A DNA stretch of 64,000 nt from Streptantibioticus parmotrematis (lineage in GTDB: Bacteria > Actinomycetota > Actinomycetes > Streptomycetales > Streptomycetaceae): the NCBI RefSeq assembly GCF_019890615.1, contig NZ_JAINVZ010000008.1:62001-126000 (forward strand), in the 5' to 3' direction. Positions 43,880 to 52,171 of this stretch are shown in pieces. Within the stretch, counting starts at the first letter, position 1, and every line of letters starts with the position of its first letter. Below the pieces are notes generated by a model, which saw only the letters and a program-made list of their open reading frames with translations, was not told where the DNA came from and searched no databases. Made by a program: the position numbers and the translations under genes.

Positions 43880-44022
43880 TAGTTTCCCCGGCGAGCGCCC
43901 GACACGTCCGGGGCGGGCCTGCCCGCGCGGTCGCGCGAGGGCGCGGCCCCGGCCTGCGCGGCCCCGCCGGGGACCCGAGCACCCGCGGCCGCGCGCGTTT
44001 CCCCTCAGGAGGCTGAACGACC

Positions 44023-45363
44023 GTGTCCACCTGCGACGACCCGCCCGAGGGGCCGGCGGTACCGCTATCCGTCGTCACGCCGTCACCGGGCCGGGGACCC
44101 GGACGCGTCGTCATCGTCTCCGCGAGCGTGGGAGCGGGGCACGACGGCGCGGCCGCGGGACTGGCCGGCCAACTGGCGGCCCACGGTTACCTGGTGGACC
44201 GGCACGACTTCCTTGACCTCGTGCCCGCGGGCTTGGGACGACTGCTGTCCGGCGTCTACCACCGCCTGCTGATCTGGGCACCGGTGGGCTACCAGCGCCT
44301 GTACGCGGCGACCGAACACACCCGGCGGCCCGGCGCGGTGTGGCGGGCGCTGTTCCGCGCCGCCGAGCGCCGGACCCTCCGGGCGATCCCACCGGACACG
44401 CACGCGGTCATCTCGACCTACCCCGGCGCCTGCCAGGTCCTCGGCACACTGCGGCGGCGCGGTCTGCTGACCGTACCGGCGCTCACCTACCTGACCGACT
44501 TCTCCGTCCACGCCATGTGGGTCGCCCCGGGCATCGACGCCCACCTCGCCGTTCACCCCATACCCGCGGCCGAGGCCCACGCCCGCGGCGCCGCGAACGT
44601 CACCGTGGCGGGGCCCGTCACCGATCCGCGCTTCACCCCCGCCACGGCCGGCCGCCGCCGCGCGGCCCGCGCCCGCTTCGGTCTGCCGGACGACGCGCCG
44701 CTCGCCCTGCTGGTCGCGGGCTCGTGGGGCGTCGGGCCGGTGCGGCGGGCCGCGACCGAGATCCGCGACAGCGGTGTCGCCGTGCCGGTGGTCGTGTGCG
44801 GACGCAACCAGGCCCTCGCCGATCAGCTGCGCCGGGACGGCGTCGAGCACGCCTACGGCTGGACGGACGACATGCCCCGCCTGATGCGGGCGTGCGACGT
44901 GCTGGTGCAGAACGCCGGCGGGCTCACCTCGCTGGAGGCGTTCGCCGCCGGGCTGCCGGTGGCCAGTTACCGATGCATCCCCGGCCACGGCCACACCAAC
45001 GCCGCCGCCCTGGACGAGGCCGGACTCGCCGCGTGGATAACCGCACCCGACGACCTCGCCCGCGTCCTGACCGACCTGCTCCACGGTCCCCGCGGCCGGG
45101 CCCAACGCGCGGCCGGGCTCGCCCTGCACCGGACGGCCACCGGTCCGCTTCCCGCGATCAGCAGCGCGACCGGTGACCGGCCCGCGCCGCTCCCGCCCGT
45201 GGCCGTCACCCGCCGCCCGGTCCGGCGCCGGATCGGTGTGATGGCCGTCGTCGCGGCGGTCACCGTCTCCCTCGGCATCGCGGCCCCGCTCGCGTACGCC
45301 TACGCCGAAGCCCCCGCACACGTTCCCGTCGCCGCGCGACACCAGCACGGAGCCGCCCGATGA
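44023..45363 (+). CDS. Glycosyltransferase, MGDG synthase/MurG-like
   Basis: A 446-residue GT-B fold enzyme. VVIVSASVGAGHDGAAAGLA is the glycine-rich opening of MGDG-synthase/DgdA-type transferases; LTDFSVHAMWVAPGID and AGPVTDPRF link the domains, and QNAGGLTSLEAFAAGLPVAS (donor-binding, about residues 300-319) is the second-domain signature. A C-terminal hydrophobic helix (GVMAVVAAVTVSLGIAAPLA) may anchor it to the membrane, which is unusual for the family. GTG start with AGGAGG 12 bases upstream. It probably glycosylates a lipid or envelope precursor; coupled by ATGA to a deacetylase. Confidence 0.88.
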   Translation: MSTCDDPPEGPAVPLSVVTPSPGRGPGRVVIVSASVGAGHDGAAAGLAGQLAAHGYLVDRHDFLDLVPAGLGRLLSGVYHRLLIWAPVGYQRLYAATEHTRRPGAVWRALFRAAERRTLRAIPPDTHAVISTYPGACQVLGTLRRRGLLTVPALTYLTDFSVHAMWVAPGIDAHLAVHPIPAAEAHARGAANVTVAGPVTDPRFTPATAGRRRAARARFGLPDDAPLALLVAGSWGVGPVRRAATEIRDSGVAVPVVVCGRNQALADQLRRDGVEHAYGWTDDMPRLMRACDVLVQNAGGLTSLEAFAAGLPVASYRCIPGHGHTNAAALDEAGLAAWITAPDDLARVLTDLLHGPRGRAQRAAGLALHRTATGPLPAISSATGDRPAPLPPVAVTRRPVRRRIGVMAVVAAVTVSLGIAAPLAYAYAEAPAHVPVAARHQHGAAR

Positions 45364-46133
45364 CCGCCGCCCGCCTCGCCCGTGCCACCGCCCTCGCGTC
45401 CGCCGCGGCCCTGCCCGCGCTCGCCACCCTGCACGCCGCACCGGTGATCTCCACCTTCGGCCCGCTGCGCAACCGCGCCATGCCACGACTGGCCGGGCGG
45501 GGCCGCCGCGACCACGTCGCCCTCACCTTCGACGACGGCCCCGACCACCTGGCCACCCCGCACTTCCTGCGCCTGCTGGAAGCCCGCGGGGTGCGCGCCA
45601 CGTTCTTCCTGCTCGGCTCGATGCTGGTCCGTTCGCCCGCCCTGGCGCGCGAGACGGCCGCCGCCGGGCACCAGATCGGCATCCACGGCTGGCACCACCG
45701 CCCGCTCGCGCTGCGCGGACCGCGTGCCACGCTCGACGACCTCGCCCGCGCGCGGGACGCCGTGGCGGAGGTGACCGGACGGCCCCCCGCGCTCTTCCGG
45801 CCGCCGTACGGGGTGATGTCCACCGCGGCCCACCTCGCCTGCCGCCGCCTGGAGCTGACCCCGGTGCTGTGGACCGCCTGGGGCGAGGACTGGCGCCGCC
45901 GGGCCACACCGCGTTCGGTGCACGACACCGTCGTACGGGACCTGCGCGGCGGCGGCACGATCCTGCTCCACGACAGCGACTGCACGTCCGCCACGGGCTC
46001 GTGGCGCACCACGCTCGAAGCGCTGCCCCGGATCCTCGACACCTGCGACGCCCGGGGCTGGGCGGTGGGTCCGCTGGCCGACCACGGCGACCGCTGGGCC
46101 GTCGGCGGGGGAGAGGCGGGATCCGGCGCGTAG
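45360..46133 (+). CDS. Polysaccharide deacetylase (NodB/CE4)
   Basis: A 257-residue carbohydrate esterase family 4 protein. An N-terminal hydrophobic stretch (ALASAAALPALATLHAAPVI) acts as signal or anchor. NodB motifs: VALTFDDGPD (catalytic/metal aspartates), HQIGIHGWHH (metal histidines), RPPYG, and a late ILLHDSD. Removes acetyl groups from N-acetyl sugars of the envelope. Overlap with the glycosyltransferase suggests that both act on one glycan, in an operon behind BlaI-type operators. Confidence 0.92.
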   Translation: MTAARLARATALASAAALPALATLHAAPVISTFGPLRNRAMPRLAGRGRRDHVALTFDDGPDHLATPHFLRLLEARGVRATFFLLGSMLVRSPALARETAAAGHQIGIHGWHHRPLALRGPRATLDDLARARDAVAEVTGRPPALFRPPYGVMSTAAHLACRRLELTPVLWTAWGEDWRRRATPRSVHDTVVRDLRGGGTILLHDSDCTSATGSWRTTLEALPRILDTCDARGWAVGPLADHGDRWAVGGGEAGSGA

Positions 46134-46143
46134 GGTGCGGTGG

Positions 46144-47076
46144 GTGATCGGGATACCACAGGCGTTCGCGCACGGGACCGTCGAACGCGAGGGAGAGGCG
46201 GGGCAGGCCTGGCTGGCCGAACTGCCCGGAATCGTGGACGAGTTGCTGCGGCGGTGGGAATGCGTGCCGGACGGCCGGGTCACGCACGGCGCTGTCGGCG
46301 TCATCGTCCCGGCGCGGCGGGCGACCGGTGAGGCCGCCGTCCTGAAGGTGTCGTTCCCGCACCCCGGCAACGTGCACGAGCCGGACGCGTTCGCGGCCTG
46401 GGACGGGCGCGGTGCCGTACTGCTGCACGAGCGCGACGACGAGCGCTTCGCGATGCTGCTGGAACGGGCGCGGCCGTCGACCCTGGCCGGGGTCGAGGAC
46501 GGCGACGAGCTGGTCGCGATCGCGGGACGGCTCAACCGCCGCCTCGCCGTCCCCGCGCCGCCCGGCCTGCCCCGGATGCGGGAGGAGGCCGACGCCTGGG
46601 CCGAGCGGATCCGCCGGGACGCGCGGGAGCTGACGCACGCGCTGCCGCACCGCGTGGTGGACACCGCCGTGGCCACCGCCGAGGAGCTGGGCCGCGACCA
46701 GCCGGACGTGCTCGTGCACGGTGACCTCCACGCCGGGAACGTCCTGCGCGCCGACCGCGAGCCCTGGCTGGCCGTCGACCCCAAGGGCCGCGTGGGCGAT
46801 CCCGCCCACGACTGCGGTGCGCTGCTCAAGTCGCGGGCGTTGGCCCTGCTCGCGGAAGGCGACCTGCGCAAGGCGGTGCTGCGCACCCTGGACGTCTTCG
46901 CCGACGCGGCCGAGCTCGACCCCGGACGTGTCCGTCGCTGGGCCCAGTTCCACGCCGTCGAGGCGGCGTTCTGGGCCCGGCGGCACGGTTTCCGGATCGC
47001 CAGGAGCGGCCCCGAACGCGACGGGGTCGTCCAACTGGCAGACGAACTGGCGCAGTTGATGACAGAGCTCACGTAG
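46144..47076 (+). CDS. Aminoglycoside/hydroxyurea-type phosphotransferase (APH(6)-like)
   Basis: A kinase of about 310 residues. The catalytic loop VLVHGDLHAGNVLR and the metal-binding VDPKGRVGDPAHD are those of the APH_6/hydroxyurea family, as are the opening IPQAFAHGTVEREGEAGQAW and the ATP lysine in AAVLKVSFPHPG. Such enzymes phosphorylate streptomycin at position 6, or hydroxyurea, but many homologues are of unknown substrate. GTG at 46144 is chosen to match family length; GTG at 46135 is also possible. It starts 10 bases after the deacetylase. Confidence 0.88.
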   Translation: MIGIPQAFAHGTVEREGEAGQAWLAELPGIVDELLRRWECVPDGRVTHGAVGVIVPARRATGEAAVLKVSFPHPGNVHEPDAFAAWDGRGAVLLHERDDERFAMLLERARPSTLAGVEDGDELVAIAGRLNRRLAVPAPPGLPRMREEADAWAERIRRDARELTHALPHRVVDTAVATAEELGRDQPDVLVHGDLHAGNVLRADREPWLAVDPKGRVGDPAHDCGALLKSRALALLAEGDLRKAVLRTLDVFADAAELDPGRVRRWAQFHAVEAAFWARRHGFRIARSGPERDGVVQLADELAQLMTELT

Positions 47077-47256
47077 GCCCCCGGACCCTGCCCCGTGAGC
47101 TCGCCGCCCCCTGAGCCTAATGGCGGCTATATTCCCATTGTCCGCATTTGAGGTATTTGCCGTTTTAATTCCCATGACAAGTTGGGTTCGTGGGGTTTCG
47201 GCGGGGTCGGCTCGGGGAGGTGGGATGTGTCACATGCGTAGTCGTTGGGAGTGACC

Positions 47257-47565
47257 ATGAAGAAGAAGACCCTGGCCATGGCGTTCGCCGCCGCCCTGCT
47301 CACCGCCGGCGGCGCGGGCGCGGCCTCGGCGGCCGCGGTCCCGCAGCAGCAGCCCGCACATCCCACCGGCTCCACGGCCACGGCCACCACCACGCCCAAG
47401 GGCGCGACCACCAGCACGCCCAAGGGCGCGGCCGGGGCCACGTCCAAGGGCACGACCTTCCACTGCTCCCACCCGAACCGCACGTTCACCATCTCCGCGG
47501 ACCCGTGGGTCATGGGCCAGTACGAGGCGTACTACGGCCAGCAGGGGTGCACGCACACGCCGTAG
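47257..47565 (+). CDS. Small secreted protein with Thr/Lys repeats
   Basis: A 102-residue secreted protein. A Sec signal peptide (MKKKTLAMAFAAALLTAGG, cleavage near ASA-AAV at about residue 25) is followed by a linker with repeated TPKGA units and a C-terminal globular part of about 40 residues with two cysteines (TFHCSHPNRTF and QQGCTHTP) that could pair. No family recognised. The upstream region 47110-47180 is distinctly AT-rich, with ATTCCCAT repeated twice 41 bases apart, and probably holds its promoter. Confidence 0.75.
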   Translation: MKKKTLAMAFAAALLTAGGAGAASAAAVPQQQPAHPTGSTATATTTPKGATTSTPKGAAGATSKGTTFHCSHPNRTFTISADPWVMGQYEAYYGQQGCTHTP

Positions 47566-47596
47566 GACCCGAGCGGGCGCGACGGTTCCGAACGGC

Positions 47597-47624
47597 GGCC
47601 CCGGCCGGACGACCGGCCGGGGCC
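47597..47624. terminator. Hairpin terminator after the small secreted protein
   Basis: GGCCCCGGCCGG at 47597-47608 pairs perfectly with CCGGCCGGGGCC at 47613-47624 around an ACGA loop: a very stable 12-bp stem. It lies 31 bases after the secreted-protein stop and 80 bases before the convergent DUF2079 stop, so may serve both. Confidence 0.82.
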
Positions 47625-47703
47625 CAGGCGTGCCGCAAGCCCGGCCGGTCTCCGGGTCGGTCTCCGGGCCGGGCGGGTCAGCCCGCGGTGCCCGGCGCGA
47701 ACG

Positions 47704-49452
47704 TCACCTCCGCGGTGCCGACCGTGCCGGCCCGGCGACCGGGGGCCTCCTGGAACCGCCAGTACTGACAACTCCGCCCGCGTTTTGGACGGCAGCCGGT
47801 GGCCCGGGTCGGAAGGGCCCGCGCAGCAGGAGGATTCCGCTCTCGTCCGCGACCGTGCGGTAGCCGTCGGCGCGGTACGCGGTGAGCATGCGGGCGGTTT
47901 CGGCCGTGGAACAGGGGGACTGGGTGGTCGGGTCGGTGCGGTCCACGACGACCCAGGCGGGCAACCGCGCGGGAAGCGCCGCCCGTCCGGTGCCCGGCGC
48001 GCCGGACCCCTCGCACACCAGGCTCACCGTGGCGCGGTCGGTGAGCAGCGGGGCGAGCCGGTTGCTCGCGGCGACCGTGGCGCCGTCGGGTATGCGGTCG
48101 GCGAGCCGGTGCGCGGTCCGCACGTGCGCGGAGGTCCGCCACGTCGAGGGCAGCACGACGTCGTGCAGGGGGTAGACCGCCGTCGTGACGAGGGCGAACA
48201 GGCCCACCACGGTGAGGATCCGGCGCAACGTGGCGGGCGCGCGCAGCTCTGGTCGGCGGGCGAGGACGTCGACGAGGCCGGCGAGGACGATGGGCATCAG
48301 CACGGCGCTGTAGTGGTAGCCGACACCCCAGTAGTGCGGATCCGCGGACAACAGCCGCCAGGCGAGCGTCGGCAGGCAGAGCGCGGTGATCGGGGAGCGC
48401 GGGCCGACACACGCGGTCATCCCGGCCAGCATCGCCAGCAGCAGCAACTTCAGGGGCGGCCGGAACAGATGGGTCACCGCGTGCACGGCGGCCGCGACCA
48501 CCCCGCCCGTTCCGGAGGCCGGGTGCGCCGCCGACATCTGGTGCCAGTAGTCGAACGTGCCGTGGGGATTGGCGGCCGGCAGCAGCACCAGCACCTCGAC
48601 CGCCGTCCCGATGACGCCGACCACCGCGGTCACCAGGCCCAGGCGCCTCGGCCCGTGCCATGCCACGTAGAGGCCCACGGCCGCGAGGGTGAGCCCCAGG
48701 TCCTCCTTGACCAGCAGCAGCGGTGCCGCCCACAGCACGGCCGCCCTCCAGCGGGAGCGGCCGAGCGCCTCCATGCTGAACGCGAGCAGCGGCACCGCGA
48801 ACGCGATCTCGTGGAAGTCGAACCCGATCGCGGACGCGATGCCCCAGGAGGCTCCCGTCGCGCAGCCGATGACCAGACCGGCCACCGGACCCGCGACCCG
48901 GTGCGCCCACCGGGTGAGCGGCAGACAGGCCAGTGCCATCAGTGCCGCCTGCGCCAGCAGGAGGGTCAGGGGACCGGGGAAGAGCCGGTAGAGCGGCGCG
49001 AGGAGCGCCAGGACCGGGTGGAAGTGGTCGCCGAGCAGGTCGAAGCCGGGGCCCTTCAGGTCGGCGACGGGGGCGTGGCCGTGGGCGTAGGCGCGTACCG
49101 CCTGCTCGAAGATGCCCAGGTCGTACCCGGCCGACAGCATGCGCTCGTGGCGGCGGACGGAGACGATCGCGTAGAGCGAGAAGAACAGCGCGCAGAGCGT
49201 CCAGCCCATGGCGACCGGGCCGGGCAGCCGCAGGCCCGGCCCGGTGGCGGACTCGACGGGCGGGCGGTCCCGGCGCGCCGGCCGGGTGCGGGGGGAGCGG
49301 GAGCGCGCCGGAGGCCGGGGCGCGAGGGCCAGGGTGGCGAGCGCGCCGCCGTCCGGGCCGCCTCCCGCGTCAGCCGGCCCGTGGCCCGGTACGCCGCGCG
49401 TCGTGCCGCCCGGCGTGCCACCTCTCATGTCGCCCATCGATGCGTTCTCCAC
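47704..49452 (-). CDS. DUF2079 multi-pass membrane protein
   Basis: A 582-residue protein with a disordered, Pro/Arg-rich N-terminus of about 80 residues, about ten helices, and a C-terminal extracytoplasmic domain. YDLGIFEQAVRAYAHGHAPV followed by GDHFHPVLALLAPLYR is the DUF2079 signature; the fold is like GT-C glycosyltransferases using lipid-linked sugars, but activity is unproven. GTG at 49452 or ATG at 49437 could start it. A YtrA-type palindrome lies 10 bases upstream, tying it to the divergent GntR gene. Confidence 0.88.
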   Translation of the reverse strand: MENASMGDMRGGTPGGTTRGVPGHGPADAGGGPDGGALATLALAPRPPARSRSPRTRPARRDRPPVESATGPGLRLPGPVAMGWTLCALFFSLYAIVSVRRHERMLSAGYDLGIFEQAVRAYAHGHAPVADLKGPGFDLLGDHFHPVLALLAPLYRLFPGPLTLLLAQAALMALACLPLTRWAHRVAGPVAGLVIGCATGASWGIASAIGFDFHEIAFAVPLLAFSMEALGRSRWRAAVLWAAPLLLVKEDLGLTLAAVGLYVAWHGPRRLGLVTAVVGVIGTAVEVLVLLPAANPHGTFDYWHQMSAAHPASGTGGVVAAAVHAVTHLFRPPLKLLLLAMLAGMTACVGPRSPITALCLPTLAWRLLSADPHYWGVGYHYSAVLMPIVLAGLVDVLARRPELRAPATLRRILTVVGLFALVTTAVYPLHDVVLPSTWRTSAHVRTAHRLADRIPDGATVAASNRLAPLLTDRATVSLVCEGSGAPGTGRAALPARLPAWVVVDRTDPTTQSPCSTAETARMLTAYRADGYRTVADESGILLLRGPFRPGPPAAVQNAGGVVSTGGSRRPPVAGPARSAPRR

Positions 49453-49461
49453 TTCCCTGCT

Positions 49462-49481
49462 TTCACTATATAACTAGTGAA
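49462..49481. promoter_or_regulatory. YtrA-type operator 1 (upstream of DUF2079 gene)
   Basis: TTCACTATATAACTAGTGAA has perfect 7-bp arms (TTCACTA / TAGTGAA) around TATAAC. Two further copies with the same spacing occur at 49552 and 53233, each before a gene of this locus. Likely binding site of the GntR/YtrA-type regulator encoded at 49603. Confidence 0.78.
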
Positions 49482-49551
49482 GTGGTGTCATGGGTGGGTC
49501 GTGATTGTCAAGTCCCGCCCTGTGGCTCGCCGGTTGGGGACGCGGGTAGAG

Positions 49552-49571
49552 TTCCCTAGATAACTAGGAAA
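49552..49571. promoter_or_regulatory. YtrA-type operator 2 (upstream of the GntR gene)
   Basis: TTCCCTA-GATAAC-TAGGAAA, 6 of 7 arm matches and the same ATAAC spacer as operator 1. It lies 31 bases before the GntR start, so the regulator probably represses its own operon. Confidence 0.75.
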
Positions 49572-49602
49572 ACCATTAGGTCGAAGGCGTGGGAGGGTCG
49601 CG

Positions 49603-50028
49603 ATGGAGTACCTCATCGACCGGCGCAGCGGAGTCGCCACCTACGTGCAGATCGTCGAGCAGACGAAGCGCGCGCTGCGGCTCGGCTTCCTGCAGCCGGG
49701 GGAGCAACTGCCCACCGCGCGCGAGGTCGTCGAGGCGACCGCCATCAACCCCAACACCGTGCTGAAGGCGTACCGGGAGCTGGAGCGCGAGGGACTGGTC
49801 GACAGCCGTCGTGGCGTGGGCACGTTCGTGCGGCACTCGCTGGGCAAACCGCAGGCGGCCGCGGACTCCGTGCTGCACGCGGAACTCACCGACTGGATGC
49901 GGCGCGCGCACGCCGCGGGCCTCGACCGGGAGGACGCGGCAGCGCTCATCGCCTCGGTACTCGACGCCTGGTTTCCGGTAGCCCCGGCCGCCTCGACGGC
50001 GCACCGCCGCACCGGGGACGCGGTATGA
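49603..50028 (+). CDS. GntR-family regulator, YtrA subfamily
   Basis: A 141-residue regulator with an N-terminal winged helix only: SGVATYVQIVEQTKRALRLG, then LPTAREVVEATAINPNTVLK and LEREGLVDSRRGVGTFVR. A short C-terminal helical dimerisation region of about 60 residues replaces the usual large effector domain, as in YtrA. YtrA-type regulators sit at the head of ABC-2 exporter operons that respond to envelope stress. The ABC ATPase gene overlaps its stop by ATGA. Confidence 0.92.
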   Translation: MEYLIDRRSGVATYVQIVEQTKRALRLGFLQPGEQLPTAREVVEATAINPNTVLKAYRELEREGLVDSRRGVGTFVRHSLGKPQAAADSVLHAELTDWMRRAHAAGLDREDAAALIASVLDAWFPVAPAASTAHRRTGDAV

Positions 50029-51014
50029 GCGGGGCGTCCCGTTCTCCCGGCGGGCGGTCCGGCGAACTGGCCCGTACGACGGCGGACCGGCACCCGTCCG
50101 GCGACGTGGCCGTGCTGGAGGCCCGCGGTCTGGGCAAGCGGTACCGCCGCCGCCATGCCCTGAGCGACTGCTCCTTCCGCATACCCGCGGGCCGCGTCTG
50201 CGGCCTCGTCGGGCCCAACGGCGGTGGCAAGAGCACCCTCATGGAGCTGGCCGCCGGTCTGACCCGGCCGACCAGCGGGAGCATCACGGTCTTCGGCGAG
50301 GCACCGCACACCGCGTCGGCACGCCGCCGGATCGCCTACCTGGCGCAGGACAAGCCGCTCTACTCGCGCTTCACCATCGAGGAGACGCTGCGGCTGGGCC
50401 GCGAACTCAACCCCGTCTGGGACCAGGACAACGCCGAACGCATCGTGCGTCAGGGCGAGTTGCCGCTGTCGGTGCGCGTCGGATCACTGTCCCGTGGCGA
50501 GCGCACCCGGGTCGCACTCGCGGTCGCCCTGGCCAAGCGTCCCGAACTGCTGCTGCTCGACGAGCCGATGGCGGACGTCGATCCCATCTCCCGGCACCAG
50601 CTCACCGGTGTCCTGATGGCGGAGGCCGCGGAACACGGCATCACGGTGCTCATCTCCTCCCACGTCCTGGGCGAGCTGGACGGCATCTGCGACTTCGTGC
50701 TCCTGCTCGGCGCGGGCCGTACCCGGCTGGCCGGTGACGTCGACGAGATACTGGACCGCCACCGGCTGCTGGTGGGGACCGACGACGCCGAGGACCCGCT
50801 GCCCGAGCCGGATCTGCACGAGGTGGTCGAAGTGCGGCGCACGCGACGGCAGGTGACGGCCCTGGTGCGGCCGCGGGTGCCGGTCGCCGACGGATGGGAC
50901 GTGGTGGAGCCGGCCGTCGAGGACGTCCTCATGGCCTACCTGCGCTCGCCCGGGGCGACCCCGCTGATCACGTCGAGCGCGCGTCCGGTCATGACCCCGC
51001 ACGCGGAGCGCTGA
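50025..51014 (+). CDS. ABC exporter ATPase with a degenerate signature motif
   Basis: A 329-residue ATP-binding protein. Walker A GPNGGGKST (63-71), Walker B LLLLDEPMADVDP, switch histidine in ISSHVLGEL. The C-loop is SLSRGERTRV, in place of the usual LSGGQ. It is clearly paralogous to the ATPase at 52168-53142 (shared LEARGLGK.YRR and CGLVGPNG). No permease gene is coupled to it; the convergent permease at 51179 may serve both ATPases. Co-transcribed with the GntR regulator. Probably exports or removes an envelope-active compound. Confidence 0.88.
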   Translation: MSGASRSPGGRSGELARTTADRHPSGDVAVLEARGLGKRYRRRHALSDCSFRIPAGRVCGLVGPNGGGKSTLMELAAGLTRPTSGSITVFGEAPHTASARRRIAYLAQDKPLYSRFTIEETLRLGRELNPVWDQDNAERIVRQGELPLSVRVGSLSRGERTRVALAVALAKRPELLLLDEPMADVDPISRHQLTGVLMAEAAEHGITVLISSHVLGELDGICDFVLLLGAGRTRLAGDVDEILDRHRLLVGTDDAEDPLPEPDLHEVVEVRRTRRQVTALVRPRVPVADGWDVVEPAVEDVLMAYLRSPGATPLITSSARPVMTPHAER

Positions 51015-51178
51015 ACCACCGCCCGAGGACCGCGCGTTGAACCGGCCCCCGGGAGCGGTCCGCCGAACCTCCGCCCGCGAGCCCCGCGTTGAGCCGTCCG
51101 ACCTGGAAACGCCCGCGGGGCCGATGGCGCCGCCGGGCCCTGCTCGGGCTCGACGGCGCCACCGGCCCCGCGTCCAGG

Positions 51179-52171
51179 TCAGACGAGGCGCTTGCGGCTG
51201 CGCAGCAGGACGTACGCGACGACGGCCACCGACAGCGCCACCAGGATCGCCGTGCCGGTCCACTGCATCGAGGACATCCGGGAAATCGGCAGGTACTTCA
51301 CCGACCAGCCCACGATGTGGTTGCTTGCCAGGCAGGCGGCGTGCGCCTTGTCCGTGGGCGCGTTGCTGCACGTGCTCCAGCCCACGGTGTGGCCGGAGCT
51401 CGTGAGGTAGGACTGGTCCACCTCGTAGGCACCGGGCGGCAGTTGCGGGGGGTCCCCCAGCACGCCGCCGTGGGTGAGCACCGTGACCACGCTGCCGAGG
51501 GAGAGCTGGAAGTGCACCCACAGGATCTCCAGCACGACGGTGAAACCGAAGGTGACCACCATGGCCATCAGCACCCGCCGCACCAGCAGGCCGATCGCCA
51601 TGCCGCCGACCACGGTGAACAGGGTGAGCGCCGCGGGCAGGGGACCGGTGGTGTCAAGCACCGTCTCGTCGGTCCACGTCAGCTGGCTGGTCGCCTTGAC
51701 CGGCCCCACCCACCAGCCGTACGCGACGCCCAGGGCCCCGGTGCAGACGAGGACCACGGCGAGGGTGATGCCGAGCTTGGCGGTGAGCCAGCGGACCCGG
51801 CTCACCGACTGCGAGGCGACCAGCTTCGCCGTGCCGTTCTCCAGGTCGCCCGCGAGCAGCGGGGCGCCCACGAAGACGCCGAGCAGGATGGGGACCCCGA
51901 GGATGACGGACCCGACCTGGTTCAACCTGTCGAGCTGCGGCTGGAACCCCTGGGTCCAGTCGTCCGTCCGCGGATGCGGCCAGCCGAAGCGGTCGAGGTA
52001 GTGCATCATCCCGGCCCGCTGGTAGGCGATCCAGGCGACGCACACGACGGTGAGGCCGAGCATCGTCCAGAACGCCGCCCGATGCTGCCGCCACACCAGC
52101 CAGGTCAGGCCGCGCAGCCGCAGCAGGCGCGGGGAGCGGGTGGCCGCGGGGGTGCCGCTCAGTGTGGTCAC
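51179..52171 (-). CDS. ABC-2 type exporter permease
   Basis: A 330-residue membrane protein with about six helices (FWTMLGLTVVCVAWIAY, LGVPILLGVFVGAPLLAGDL, LAVVLVCTGALGVAYGWWV, the last near ATAILVALSVAVVAYVLL). The GDLENGTAKLVASQSVSR loop is typical of ABC-2 permeases. Its start overlaps the ATPase stop by ATGA. A bulky outside loop (about 215-290) is present between helices 5 and 6. Substrate unknown. Confidence 0.9.
   Translation of the reverse strand: MTTLSGTPAATRSPRLLRLRGLTWLVWRQHRAAFWTMLGLTVVCVAWIAYQRAGMMHYLDRFGWPHPRTDDWTQGFQPQLDRLNQVGSVILGVPILLGVFVGAPLLAGDLENGTAKLVASQSVSRVRWLTAKLGITLAVVLVCTGALGVAYGWWVGPVKATSQLTWTDETVLDTTGPLPAALTLFTVVGGMAIGLLVRRVLMAMVVTFGFTVVLEILWVHFQLSLGSVVTVLTHGGVLGDPPQLPPGAYEVDQSYLTSSGHTVGWSTCSNAPTDKAHAACLASNHIVGWSVKYLPISRMSSMQWTGTAILVALSVAVVAYVLLRSRKRLV

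Noticed and set aside
47110-47180. AT-rich patch as a possible attachment site or mobile-element edge
   Set aside because: No integrase, transposase, tRNA or duplicated flank is nearby; a promoter for the secreted protein gene explains it.
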